Assembly (NCBI GenBank): GCA_022414725.1
Contig: CM039463.1
Location: 54,010,185 to 54,074,184, forward strand
Length of the DNA: 64,000 nucleotides
Origin: Microglena sp. YARC
Lineage: Eukaryota > Chlorophyta > Chlorophyceae > Chlamydomonadales > Chlamydomonadaceae
Direction of reading: 5' to 3'
The notes beneath the pieces are model-generated. The model did not search any database. It saw nothing but the letters and a program-made list of their open reading frames with translations, and was not told the origin of the DNA. This document shows positions 1-10,745 of the stretch, piece after piece. Both the position numbers and the translations under genes were made by a program. How positions within the stretch are numbered: the stretch's first letter is position 1; each line of letters starts with the position of its first letter.

Positions 1-47
1 AATTATTGGGTAACATTTGTTATCATTTTAAGTTCGTACCATCCAAT

Positions 48-144
48 CATGTGCGCATACATAGGTTTGGGAATGGAATTGTCGTCAAAAAATCGAGGCG
101 AAACATGCAAGCATCACAATGGACGAAACATTCCCCTGGGGCAC
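48..144 (+). repeat. Dispersed direct repeat, copy 1
   Basis: This 97-bp block matches 21048-21144 in the same orientation at about 90% identity, and both copies run into a GC-rich stretch containing GTGCGTGGGG. No protein is recognised in it. The rest of 1-528 holds only AT-rich spacer and a short A run near 340; I see no gene there. Confidence 0.85.
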
Positions 145-528
145 TTGAGCTATTATTAGCACGGACTTCACCCACAACTCAGCCGCAGGGCCGTGCGTGG
201 GGTGGGACGGGTGCGGCGTGGGGTGGGCCTACGGATATATACTGTGTACTTCTAATTCACGTAATGGTCATGGTTTCCAGCCTTGCTAACTTGCACAATG
301 AACAATTACATGGGTAACGATTACATATCCATCTAAAAAAAAAAGTCAATTAAATTCTACGTTCTCAAGAAGAAGAAGATCTTATCATTTTTTCATTAGC
401 GTTGCATAATAATTTCCATCCTTTCTTCTTTCTCGATTTTCTTCCTTAGTGCCTACCAGCCTTTCCCGAGGACAGCCCAGGTCTTTTACATCACTACCAA
501 TCCGGGTGAGGTCGTTTCAGAACTTTGC

Positions 529-1230
529 GTGACGCATCTGGCGACTCGTCAATCCCGTGCCTTTGGCAAATATAGCTCCCCTGCCGACCTGCTGTCCATA
601 ACGCTTGATAGCACTGTTAAGGATACCATTCAGCTGTCATGGCTGACTTCACCCCGGTGGAGATTTATGTTCAATCATCCGAAACGTGCATACAAGCGTT
701 ACCCTTCCTGTTATTCTCATCCTTGGTCCTCAACGCTTCCCTCGTCTGTCCCGCCTGCTCACCAACCCCCCTCATGCTTTTCCAGTCCCACCTCTTCTGT
801 AAATCCCGGACTCCACTTTCAGATGCTTTCTCAGCTTATGATTTTGACTTCTACCCCCGTTAAATCTAGCTTTAATTACCCTAATGCTCTTTTGCCTAGC
901 ATCTACTACTGCGCTCCTCAACCTCGGTTTCATTATGTCGTAACCTTTAAACTCCCCCAGATCCAGCCCCGTTCCATATGCACACGTCACCATAACGTCA
1001 GGACACGTCATTCCTCACCTTGTCTTCAACAACCTTGGTATCACCAAAGTAATCAATCCTCCACCCACATTTCCACAACTCACCCGCCTTTCTCAGTCAT
1101 TTATATGACGAATTCCCCCCTTTGCCTTCCCGCTGATCTGATCTTGAATTACCCTTTCTCTTACTGCCCGACTTTAACTAACTTGACTTACCGTCACTTC
1201 GTTCTCCTCTCACCCAACTTTATCCCATGA
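529..1230 (+). CDS. Putative LINE ORF1 (233 aa)
   Basis: This open frame is rich in Ser, Thr, Pro and Tyr and lies just before the endonuclease ORF of the LINE. Its TGA stop overlaps the ATG of the next ORF (ATGA at 1227-1230), an arrangement common between LINE ORF1 and ORF2. I see no RRM, coiled coil or zinc knuckle. The ORF1 role is inferred from position only. It could be an open frame by chance in pyrimidine-rich sequence. Confidence 0.4.
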   Translation: MTHLATRQSRAFGKYSSPADLLSITLDSTVKDTIQLSWLTSPRWRFMFNHPKRAYKRYPSCYSHPWSSTLPSSVPPAHQPPSCFSSPTSSVNPGLHFQMLSQLMILTSTPVKSSFNYPNALLPSIYYCAPQPRFHYVVTFKLPQIQPRSICTRHHNVRTRHSSPCLQQPWYHQSNQSSTHISTTHPPFSVIYMTNSPLCLPADLILNYPFSYCPTLTNLTYRHFVLLSPNFIP

Positions 1231-2144
1231 TCACTGGACCACACATATGGTTTGCCTCGTTGAACATCAGATCCTTTTCCTGGAAAAAATATAAATTTAT
1301 CCAGAAACTTACCTCACATTCCCACCCCGATATCCTCCTCCTTTCCGAAATTGGTCAACACGTAGATAATTCCATGATTATCTTCCTTCAAAAGCTGTTA
1401 TCATTCCATGACTACGTCCATATCCCAGCCCTCCATAGAAACAATGGCATGTTACTCTTAAATTTTAACCCGGCTATCCATCTCAATCCCCTCACAGTCG
1501 CTCTTGACCGTCGTTGGGCCCTTGTCACAGTGGAACATGATTCAGCCACGATTCCAGATATCCATCTTTTCTGCGTTTACGGGCCGTCTCCAACTTCTTC
1601 AGTATGGTGGGACTCTTTTGTATCCTGCCTACACACTCTAGATACCACCCTCACCACCAATATGCTTATTCTTGGAGACCTTAATATTCATCTTTCTCAA
1701 TCAGATAAAAGCTCCCCTTTATCCAACCTCGACACCTCTATCAATTCAACTATTAATACCCTTTTCTCTGACTTCAATCTCATAGATATCATGAGATTTC
1801 ATTTCCCTGACCTACCTAAGTATACCTTTTACAAGCATAATTATGCTTCCAGATTAGACTACTGTCTCTCGTCTAGAGATATCTCGGACTATTTCGTCTC
1901 TTCCTGGATTGAACCCTTCACTGCCTCAGACCACGATTCCCCTCATTTCCTTATGGTCGATCATAATCAATATGCCCCCCCCCCCCTAATATCAAAAAGC
2001 CCCTTCCCAGCTGGCTCTTCTCACACCCTATCGCCAAACCTCAAATCCTCAGCTTCACATACAATTATTTTTATACACACCCTCATAACGATCTCAACAG
2101 CAATCAACTTTGTCTCTACTGGGAAACTTTCAAAATCCAATTAG
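1227..2144 (+). CDS. LINE APE-type endonuclease domain
   Basis: This is the N-terminal apurinic-endonuclease-like domain of LINE ORF2, which nicks target DNA to prime reverse transcription. In order the family motifs are SLNIRS near residue 11, the acidic ILLLSEI near 36, GDLNI near 145, SRLDYCLSS near 207, and SDHDSPHF with the catalytic Asp-His pair near 230. The frame breaks after about residue 260 in a C-rich run (1977-1987). The reverse transcriptase continues in another frame from 2174. Confidence 0.85.
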   Translation: MITGPHIWFASLNIRSFSWKKYKFIQKLTSHSHPDILLLSEIGQHVDNSMIIFLQKLLSFHDYVHIPALHRNNGMLLLNFNPAIHLNPLTVALDRRWALVTVEHDSATIPDIHLFCVYGPSPTSSVWWDSFVSCLHTLDTTLTTNMLILGDLNIHLSQSDKSSPLSNLDTSINSTINTLFSDFNLIDIMRFHFPDLPKYTFYKHNYASRLDYCLSSRDISDYFVSSWIEPFTASDHDSPHFLMVDHNQYAPPPLISKSPFPAGSSHTLSPNLKSSASHTIIFIHTLITISTAINFVSTGKLSKSN

Positions 2145-2173
2145 CTACCTTTTGTGACAACATTCTCAAAGAC

Positions 2174-4076
2174 ATGACTACACATAACAATACTATCCTC
2201 GCTACTGCCCTCAACAACCTCCTTTCCTCTCATAACACCATCAACGATAATCCTCATGATGAAACCACCATCACTAATCATTGCTCAGCCCGTGCTATTG
2301 TCAATAACATCATGGATAATCGCTTCAACACCTCTTCTTGGCTTTATAAACAAAAATGGTTTGATAACCAAGAAAATCCGGCCCCAATTATTTCAAAAAT
2401 TCTTCATTCCAAAACAAGACAATCTATTGATGCCATTAAACTCAATAACAACTATATTTCTGACAACCCCACTGAAATCCTGAATCACTTCGCAGACTTC
2501 TATAAGAACACCATTTTCAAACAAACCACTACGGATACGAATGCACAGAATCACTTCCTTTCTTTCATTCACAACTCGATTCATGATGATATTTTTACAT
2601 CTCTGGATAGACCTTTTATAGCCTCAGAACTCAACAGCGTCAAACGTAAGCTTTCCAGAAACAAAGTCCCTGGCGCTGACCGTATCCCATACGAGTTCTA
2701 TTTGCTTACCTGGCCTTATGTCCTCCCGATCCTCATCAAATTATCAAATAATATTGGAAAAGATCTCTCAGTTCCACCTTCCATGAATCATGCTATAATC
2801 ACAGTCAAATATAAAAATTACCGGCCCATTTCTCTCACTAACTGTGACTATAAAATCATTGCAAAGGCCTATGCTCTACGCACTTCCCGTGTCCTTGACT
2901 CCCTCATTCACCATGACCAAACAGGTTTTATTCCTGGCAGAAATATCTCTCTTAATATCTTAACCTTTAAACTTCTCATAGAACTCGCTCACATCACGAA
3001 TAAACCTTTTTCCGCCTTTCTTTGTGACTTCACCAAGGCTTATGATTCTGCGGATCGCTCCTTCATAGCAGAAGTCATGAATATATTAATGCTTTTAAAG
3101 CTCTGCATGCCCATACCACTGCCCAAGTTATGATCAACGGTAAACTTTCCAATGAATTCAATGTTTATTCAGGCGTTAGACAAGGTTGTCCTTGGGCTCC
3201 TCTCCTCTTTATTATCTTAATGGAACCTTTTGCAGAAGCCATTAGAAGTAACACAGATATTCATGGGATTGACATTCCCAAATATTCCATACCCCCCCAA
3301 ACCAGTACAGATTTTGTCTCTGTCAAATTCTCAGGTTATGTGGATGACTCTACTATCTTCACCTCTGATATTTCAAGCATGTTACGCCTTAATAACATTT
3401 TCCATCTTTTCCATCAAGCATCAGGTGAAAAACTCAATCTCAACAAGTGCATCATTATGCTTATCGGTGATTTCCCCAACAATCATATCCAACACCTTAA
3501 AGATTGTTATCCCAATACTCCTATTAAAACTCAGCATCACTGCACAATTTATCTAGGATCTCCTATTGGGGATGATTCAGACCCTTCTTTCTGGAACTCC
3601 ATTCTCACGAAATTCCAGAATAAAATCTCATCGTTAAAACTGTTGAACCTTTCTACCTTTGGCAGAGCCCGCACAGCTCAATCGTATGCCCTGTCCTGCA
3701 TATGGTACGCCCTAGGCCACTCCAACCTCCCTTCTTCTCATGATTATATATGTAAAATCACCTCTCTTTACCGTAATTTTGTGCTCAATAATCATGACAG
3801 TATCCCCAATAAATTTGGTTCAGAATGCTATAGAATCTCTCTTAATTCAGCTCAACTCCACCCTAAATATGGAGGTTTAGGTTTATTAATGATCCCTAAA
3901 TACCTGGATGTTATCAGGTTCATGCATTTGGTTAAAATCATCCGTCGCCCCAACTCTTCTACTTTTCATATTCTCGCACATCTCTGTAATGTCCTTACCC
4001 GTCCTTGGAATTTAGGCCTATATGGTCTTCTTTGCAACAAACCCATCATTCAAAAACAAATTAATCATTCAACCCT
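2174..4076 (+). pseudogene. LINE reverse transcriptase (frameshifted)
   Basis: The RT fingers and palm are clear. They include NKVPGADRIPYEFY, NYRPISLTNCDYKIIAKA, the QTGFIPGRN block and the first catalytic Asp in FLCDFTKAYDSADR (2174-3100). After a one-base frameshift near 3090 come GVRQGCPWAPLLF and the active-site box GYVDDSTIF (YVDD, not the usual YADD). Thumb sequence continues to 4076, where the copia-1 LTR begins; the ORF running to 4122 reads into that LTR. Confidence 0.88.
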
Positions 4077-4431
4077 TGTCAGCATGAATTGCGGTGCTCT
4101 CACGCTTTTTATGACTTGGTGACTACTTATGTACTTCCTTAGAACTATCGGCTCTGCCAGTACTGTGTCATCCTTCATGACTCAGTGACAGCTTCCTGTT
4201 GGCTGCGTCACCGGTCTCTCACTGACACGCTCTGTATTGCCTGTGCCCGGCTTAAGATTCCTGGCTTAGGTTCTAGTCAGGTTACAGGCATCCGCCTCTC
4301 TCACCGCTGGTGTCCTTTGGCGTCCGCCTGTCCTTGTAATGCTATTCTCGTCTCCGCATATATATATAGATTGGCGCGTCTGCTCACGCAAGCATCTTTG
4401 TCCACTCTCCGGAGTGTTATCCAAGCTGATA
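4077..4431 (+). repeat. copia-1 5' LTR (355 bp)
   Basis: It matches 10380-10740 throughout. It starts TGTCAGC and ends GCTGATA, so the 3' terminus is TA rather than the usual CA. A TA dinucleotide run near 4357-4367 is 6 bp shorter than in the 3' copy. Confidence 0.95.
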
Positions 4432-4446
4432 GGTTATACGGTCCTT
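4432..4446 (+). promoter_or_regulatory. Candidate primer-binding site of copia-1
   Basis: The bases directly after the LTR read GGTTATACGGTCC; copia-2 has GGTCATTGGGCTCC at the same place. Both resemble the complement of the initiator tRNA-Met anticodon arm (GGTTATGGGCCC in plants). Internal priming from a half tRNA is known in Copia elements. The match is imperfect, so this is inference. Confidence 0.4.
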
Positions 4447-4468
4447 CATTTACTACCACTGCTTTTCG

Positions 4469-6357
4469 ATGCAACTTCCGCGAGGACCTCCCGCTAATTT
4501 TGAGAAACTCCATGACAAGAATGGTCTTTCCTGGACGCGCGGGATGCGCAGTATCATTATCAGCAATGGCTGCGACCGAGTCCTTCCAACGGAGGACCCG
4601 GCTCCTCTTGATGATTGGCTAGATGTTTGTGCGCCAGCGGCCTCTGCTAGCGGTCATGAGAGTCCTTCCGCCATCGTGGAGGTAACCCCCCCAATCAATC
4701 CTCCAACTTTGCGGCTCCTTCTGCTACTGTCCGACGCCTCTCTCCTGAGGTTGAGGACGTTCTGATGCGTCTCTGCTGTGTCTCCACTCAGATTATCCAG
4801 TATGCAAGGGCGCCTCCGCCACCTGATGCCCGTTTTGACTACGACTATGCAGACCTTGCCCGTCATCGTCGTGAGGATGGCTATGATGATGATTATGATG
4901 ATGATGATGATGAAGATGAGGATCTGCAGAGTGCCATGAGTGGTGACTTCGGTGGAGGCACTCCTTCCACTGCTACTCGTGTGTTCAACGCTTCCACCGT
5001 CTCACCATTGTATGAACCTTCATCGGCCCCTGCTCTTGCGCCTTCCCCGGAGTATAAGCCTGAGCCCTCTTCTGCGCCTCTGCTTGCGCCCCTTCCACCG
5101 GTCCACCCGGAGGTGGCCAGGCCGTCTTTGATGCAGAGGTCTGCGTCCTTCACCTTGCCTATGGAGCGCGGTCGTACTGGCTACAATACCCGTGCTCGGG
5201 AGGCTGCTGCTACAGTTGTCCGCACATCTCTTGCTGGCACTTCGCAGGAGCCCCCTCCGCCACCTTCAGTGGAGCTGCCACCTGCTCCTGGTCCTCCACC
5301 TCCGGAGCTTCCTTCGCTGTCATGCGACTCTTGGGAGCATCTGCTCACTGGCGGACCTCCTCTGCGTCTATCCCTGCGGGACTGCCGTCTTATCCGCCAA
5401 GCTCAACATGCTGGGGACTCCTTGGACCGCACTCTGTACGGTAGGATGGATATGAAAGCCACTCAGGCTAATGTTGATAGAAAGGGTCGGCCTAAGCGTG
5501 TGATGGCATACTCTGAGCTAGGTCTAGAGTGTAGGGCTTTTCTGGGACCGGTTATGCCAGGGATCAACTACCCTCCTGCTAATGGTGTGACCTTTGGTGG
5601 CATTGGGTGTAGGAATAATGACCTGCGGGGTTACCAGTACGTGAAGGTGCCCCTCCCTCTCTGTCCTGTTCGTCCTGATTTCGAGCTCGTGGTGGGTGTT
5701 GCGCGGTCCCTGTCTCTCATTAGGAACTTAGATGACCAGCGCGCTTATGACGCTGGTCTTGCTGCTGAGTATTTTCTGGGGATCCGTGAGTCTTTAGCTC
5801 CTAGAACTGCTCCTCCTGCTGCTGGAACTTCGGCCTCTCATGGTGAGTCTAGTGTCGATCCTGCAATGTTGGGTTTCAGTGCGCTGCCCCTGCCCCGTCA
5901 AGAGTTCATGATCTTAACCATGATGCTTGCCAACATGACGGATGCCTTAGTCAAGGTATACCAAGACTTTGCTTCCCCTCGGGATATCTTTTTGCATATC
6001 CGGAGGCAGCAGTCTGATGCCCTTGCCTCTCGTGTCCCTCTCTTGCTGAAAGAGTATCTTGCTTCGGTCATGGGTACTCATGAGCAGGTTGACGTTTTCT
6101 TTCGTCGGGTTCGCGGCATGTGCACTGACCTCCGCAGTGCCGGGTCTCCGCAGACTCAGCGTCACGCCATGGGCATCATAGTTCAAGGTGCGAGTCTTCC
6201 TCGTTTCGAGACGAAGTACCCGCACCTGAAAAGAGTCGGTGATGGTGCATCGCGACCTGGACCGATGCCTGTTAACCTGGCCCTTCCTGGTACGCTTACT
6301 CCAAGGCAACTGTCCTCCTTGCAGGCTCAGATTGATGGGTTTGCTATGCAGAAGTAG
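4469..6357 (+). pseudogene. copia-1 gag (frameshifted, internally deleted)
   Basis: It corresponds to the 45303-43148 gag of copia-2. It opens with MQLPRGPPANF, has an acidic Asp-rich stretch near 4880-4920 and a Pro-rich region near 5250-5310, then a conserved capsid-like part ending LTPRQLSSLQAQIDGF. A one-base loss in the C run near 4686-4692 (seven C against eight in copia-2) breaks the frame. About 290 bp present in copia-2, including the CCHC-type knuckle, are missing near 6215. The ORF ends at a TAG (6355-6357) that is in frame with pol. Confidence 0.85.
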
Positions 6358-6760
6358 GAGGTAAGCTCTGTCCTATTCTCCTGCACCTCGAAGTTCTCTA
6401 ATGTGTGTAGCCCGAGCCTGTCTGAGGGTGTCTGGCATGTGGATTCTGGAGCTGGAATGTCTATCACAGGTGATAGGTCTTTGTTCACTGTGTTTCATGT
6501 TTCTCCGAATCAGCCATCAGTTCGATTTGGTGATGGAGTGGTTCAACGGGCAGAAGGTATGGGATCCATTGAGTTATGTAGTGATTGGTTACCAACATCA
6601 ATCACTCTAACTGATGTTCTCTACATACCTCACTGTCCGGTGAACCTCCTGTCAGTAAATGCTGTGGCTCATTCTCTCCACTGCAAGGTTTCTTTTGATA
6701 GTCTTAGTTGCACTGCCACTCAGGGCTCTTCTGTTCTCTGGTCCTTCCCTGCTCCAGTGA
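6358..6760 (+). pseudogene. copia-1 protease region
   Basis: Directly after the gag TAG, in the same frame, comes WHVDSGAGMSITG with the retropepsin Asp-Ser-Gly triad, followed by FGDGVVQ and the NLLSVNAVAHS block typical of Copia proteases. A single-base deletion near 6752, relative to copia-2, shifts integrase into another frame. The absence of any other stop between gag and protease suggests readthrough of the amber codon in the active ancestor. Confidence 0.85.
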
Positions 6761-8100
6761 TGGTGTTTACAAGTTTGCATGTAGGCCTTGTTACACCACC
6801 AGTGGCTGTTTGTTTGGTGCTGACGATTACCCAGCTTTTGCACTTGATGTTGATGAGGACGGTGGAGTTGTTATCCCTACCACTCCTGAATGGCTGTGGC
6901 ATAGGCGGCTGGGTCACCCCGGCTTTGATGCCATGCGCAGACTTGTCAAGAAGGGTATGGTTAAGAACTTACCCCTCTCACTCAAGCAGGTGCAGAAACT
7001 GGCTAAGATCCCTTGTGATGCTTGTCAGAAGGCTAAGGGCAAACGTCTCCCTTTTCCTAAAGAAAGCAAAACTAAGATCCGTGCACCTCTCCAACGCCTT
7101 CACTTGGATATCATGGGACCAGTTCATATTAGGGGTCTGCGTGGGGAGTTTTATATTCTGTGCCTCACAGACCAATACTCTGGCTATGCTGAGGTATTGT
7201 GCTTGAGGACCAGGGATGAAGCTCCCTTAGCAGTCCAAACTATCATCCTCAGATGGATGAATCAGCTGCATGGGTTTGCCTTTAAGTGTCTGAGATCTGA
7301 CAGGGCTAAGGAGTTTATAGTAAAGTGGTTTGAGGATTGGCTGATATCGGTTGGGGCAGTGCATGAGTTATCGTTGGCATACACTGCACAGCAGAATGCA
7401 ACTGTGGAGAGGTACAATGGGGTCTTGCAGTCTATAGCTAGGAGCATCCACCTGGAGTCTAAACTAGCTAAGTCTTTCTTGCCCTATGCCTTCCTAGCTG
7501 CTTGTTACCTTCGTAATCGTCTGCCCAATCAGGGAGATAAGACTCCACACGAGCTTTTCTTTGGGGTTGTGCCTGATGTGTCGTTGTTGCGTGTGTTTGG
7601 TTGCCCTTGCTACGTCACGTTAGTCAATGGGAAGAAACGCAACAAGCTGGACGAAAGGGCGTTATCTGGTAGACTGGTTGGGTATTCCCTGGTGAGTAAG
7701 GGTTATTTTGTTTGGGTTCCTAAGTTGCGCCAGGTAGTAGAGAGTCGTGATGTACTCTTCTATGAGCAGTTTGATCATAACTGTATTCCGGGGCTGTCCC
7801 CTTATGATGGGTCTCCGTATGTTTCTAGCATCCCTGCCGCTATCAACGGACACATGCCTGAGTCTGCGGTTAATGCCTTAGACCCTTTGCCAACCTTAAT
7901 TGTCGACCGCTGCCCTGGTCATGGGATGACCTTGCGTCCCAGGTCAGGGGCTGATGGTGCTGCATTGCGTGTGAAGGTACTGGGCGGGCGGGATTCCGAA
8001 GTTCTTTCAGATACGATTTTACCCGAATCTCAGGGGGTCGCCAGGCCCTCCTCTGCGCCACGTTCCGTCGGTGAAGTTTTAGGATTACGACAGCCTTCGA
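6755..8100 (+). pseudogene. copia-1 integrase
   Basis: The N-terminal HHCC zinc-binding part is WHRRLGHPG with CDACQKAKGK. The DDE core is visible as LDIMGP, LRSDRAKEF and NATVERYNGVLQ, followed by LRNRLPNQ and the GCPCYV block typical of Copia integrases. The frame (6708-8762) remains open across integrase into the linker and the start of RT. Only the upstream frameshift separates it from protease. Confidence 0.93.
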
Positions 8101-8479
8101 TCATAGTGGTACCTGGATCAGGTCCATTGACTAATAGTCGCCAACCTCCGACCACCTCGGATGGCTCGCAGGTGTTGTTCAACCCTTCGCCTCCTGCCAT
8201 CCCTGGTGGATTATTCGGGTCAAGCCCATGTGATGATGTAGCCGTTGCCGATAGCGCAAGTGATGATCTTGAACACTGGTCGGGTTCCGATACTGCGTAT
8301 GGCTGGGGTGTTCCGGTCGACCCAGGCTTCGTTGATATAGAGGCAAATAAGGCCGGCCTTGTTCAACCAGGCAGTAGTTCTGCACTGGGGGCTATACTAC
8401 CGGTTACTGCTGATATTGCTGATATCCCCGCTGCTCATGTACAAGTAAACTGCTTGTACGTGGGAGCATACATTTCCAC

Positions 8480-9566
8480 CTCCACTGAACTGACCTACAA
8501 GGCTGCCATGCTTCCCTCCAACCCTGACAGGGATCAATGGCTGCTTGCTATGAAGGATGAGATGGCGTCCCTCCATGCCCATGGTACTTGGGCTCTCACT
8601 CCACAGCCTCCTAAGCAGAGGATCCTGTCTGGCAGGTGGTTATTTGTGAAGAAAATTGGGGTTGATGGTTCTTTGCGCTTCAAGGCACGTTTTGTGGTCT
8701 GTGGTTTTCTGCAGCGTCCGGGGCTGGACTTTCATGATGTATATGCCCCCGTTTCTTCTTAAGCAGGTCTGAGGGTGCTCCTTGCTGCCATCACTCATAG
8801 AAAGATGTTTGTTCGGGAGCTGGACATCAAGACTGCATTTCTGAATGCTAAGCTAGAACCTGGTCTGGACCTGTACTGCCACCAGCCTGAGGGCTTTAAG
8901 GTACTTGGTCCTAACGGTGTTCCCCTTGTGTGCAAACTGATCAAGTCCCTTTATGGTTTGAAACAGGCGCCCAGGGCTTGGAGTATGGATGTCAAGCGGG
9001 TTTTGGTTGCACATGGGTTTACTATGTGCAAGGCAGAACCTGCTCTGTATTTTAGAAGGGATTCTATTGGTGGGTGGAGCTATGTCCTGACCTATGTTGA
9101 TGATTTTATCTGTGCTTTTAGTGAGCTGGATAGGTATGCTTTGTTAATCAAGGCTATGAACAAGGCTGGCTGGGAGGTTAAAGAGATGGGTGTACCGGTT
9201 CAGTTCCTCTCTTTGGACATGGCTGTTACACTTGACTCTGACGGCAGGTGTATTCAAGTCAACCTCTCCCAGCACTCCTACATTGTTGACCTGGTGGAGC
9301 AGTTTGGTCTTACTGCTGCTACCAAGCCCAAATTTGGTGCCCCCATGGCCAAGTGCACCGTCACTGACCCTCCTGGAGACCCCCTGACCTCCAATAGCCA
9401 GTACCTCTCTCTTGTGGGTGCTTTGCTATACCTGGCTACTTGCACCAGGCCTGATATTTCTTTTGCTGTGAGCTACCTGTCCAGGTTTTCTGCTCACCCT
9501 ACTGCTCCCCTCTGGGGGGCAGCCAAGCGTTTGCTCTTGTATTTGAGGACACATTCCCACCTGTGA
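8480..9566 (+). pseudogene. copia-1 reverse transcriptase
   Basis: Copia RT hallmarks are present: WLLAMKDEMASL, GRWLFVKK, KARFVVCGFLQ, LDIKTAFLNA, SLYGLKQAPRAW and the catalytic LTYVDDFI. A TAA at 8760-8762 interrupts it; copia-2 has a sense codon at that place (PVSSKAGLRV). A second stop, TGA near 9564, lies at the RT-RNase H linker where copia-2 has Gly. Confidence 0.93.
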
Positions 9567-10068
9567 CTCACTTACACCCATAGCCCTGAGTTCTCTTTTA
9601 CTGTCTTTAGTGACTCCTCCTTTGCTGATGATGGGTCTGACAGGAGGTCTCAGACTGGATTTGCTGTGCTAGCTGGGGGGTGCATAGTGAACTGGATGAG
9701 CAAAAGGCAGCCTACTGTTGCCATTAGCTCTAGTGAGGCTGAGTATCAGGCCCTGTCTCAGGCTGCCAGGGAGGTGCAATGGTTGAAGAAGTTGAGGGTG
9801 GATCTGGGTCTGCCTTGTGGTTTGGTTACCATTCAGGGTGACAACTTAGGGTCTCTGAGTTGGGCCAATGACTGGCAGCTAGCTCCTCCCTCGCAGCAAG
9901 CACATTGATGTTATTCATCACTACATCAAGGAGCTGGTGGAGGATGGTCAACTGGACGTTGCCTATGTTAACACCAAGGACAACTGTGCTGACCCCTTCA
10001 CCAAGCCCCTTGATCCTGCTGTGTTCTGGAGGTTTGTCCGAATGTTTGTAATGACCGCTTCTTCTTAG
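9567..10068 (+). pseudogene. copia-1 RNase H
   Basis: The Copia-type RNase H is recognised from DSSFADDGSDRRSQTGFAVL, VNWMSKRQPTVAISSSEAEYQAL and IQGDN. An insertion near 9890-9900 shifts the frame before HIDVIHHYIKELVEDGQ. The last frame ends at TAG 10066-10068. Between it and the LTR lies about 310 bp of T-rich 3' leader. Confidence 0.9.
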
Positions 10069-10320
10069 GGTCAATTTTTTTTTGTTACATCGGTTTCTTT
10101 GGTTATCATTGTTTGGCATTAGGTTCCTACTCCCGGATCAGGTTTTCTATACCGTTGTTACCCATCTTTGATATTCGGTTTTCATCTTTTTCTAACTTGG
10201 CAAATTTTTGGTTTTTGCCTTGATTCATTCCTTCCTGTCACCCTTTGGGTTCCATTTGAAGTTCTCTCGATTTTTCGGAGTTCTTTGATTTTTTTTTTTT
10301 AATTGTTACATATAGTTCTA

Positions 10321-10379
10321 TGTCACCAGTGCCATAGGTGGAGAAGTAGTATTGTATGTCACCTGTGTCATAGGTGGAG
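10321..10379 (+). promoter_or_regulatory. Polypurine tract region of copia-1, duplicated
   Basis: The last bases before the 3' LTR are CATAGGTGGAG, a short purine tract that would prime plus-strand synthesis. A second near-identical block (TGTCACCAGTGCCATAGGTGGAG against TGTCACCTGTGTCATAGGTGGAG) lies 36 bp upstream. Copia-2 shows the same duplicated arrangement at 36676-36740. Confidence 0.55.
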
Positions 10380-10740
10380 TGTCAGCATGAATTGCGGTGC
10401 TCTCACGCGTTTTATGACTTGGTGACTACTTATGTACTTCCTTAAAACTATCGGCTCTGCCAGTACTGTGTCATCCTTCATGACACAGTGACAGCTTCCT
10501 GTTGGCTGTGTCACCGGTCTCTCACTGACATGCTCTGTATTGCATGTGCCCGGCTTAAGATTCCTGGCTTAGGTTCTAGTCAGGTTACAGGCATCCGCCT
10601 CTCCCACCGCTGGTGTCCTTTGGCATCCGCCTGTCCTTGTAATGCTATTCTCGTCTCCGCATATATATATATATATAGATTGGCGCGTCTGCTCACGCAA
10701 GCATCTTTGTCCACTCTCCGGAGTGTTATCCAAGCTGATA
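10380..10740 (+). repeat. copia-1 3' LTR (361 bp)
   Basis: It matches the 5' LTR and ends GCTGATA directly before the second ACCCT target copy. Its TA run (10661-10677) is 6 bp longer than in the 5' LTR. Confidence 0.95.
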
Positions 10741-10745
10741 ACCCT

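Larger units (their letters stand above)
4077..10740 (+). mobile_element. Ty1/Copia LTR retrotransposon copia-1
   Basis: The 6.66-kb element is bounded by two LTRs and a 5-bp target duplication ACCCT. The gene order gag, protease, integrase, RT, RNase H is diagnostic of Copia. The two LTRs differ by about eight substitutions plus a TA-repeat length change, roughly 2%, so it is older than copia-2. It carries at least three frameshifts, two nonsense codons and a gag deletion, so it cannot move by itself. Confidence 0.96.

Noticed and set aside
6..317. 103-codon ORF at the left edge
   Set aside because: It covers the dispersed repeat 48-144, whose other copy at 21048-21144 has no comparable frame.
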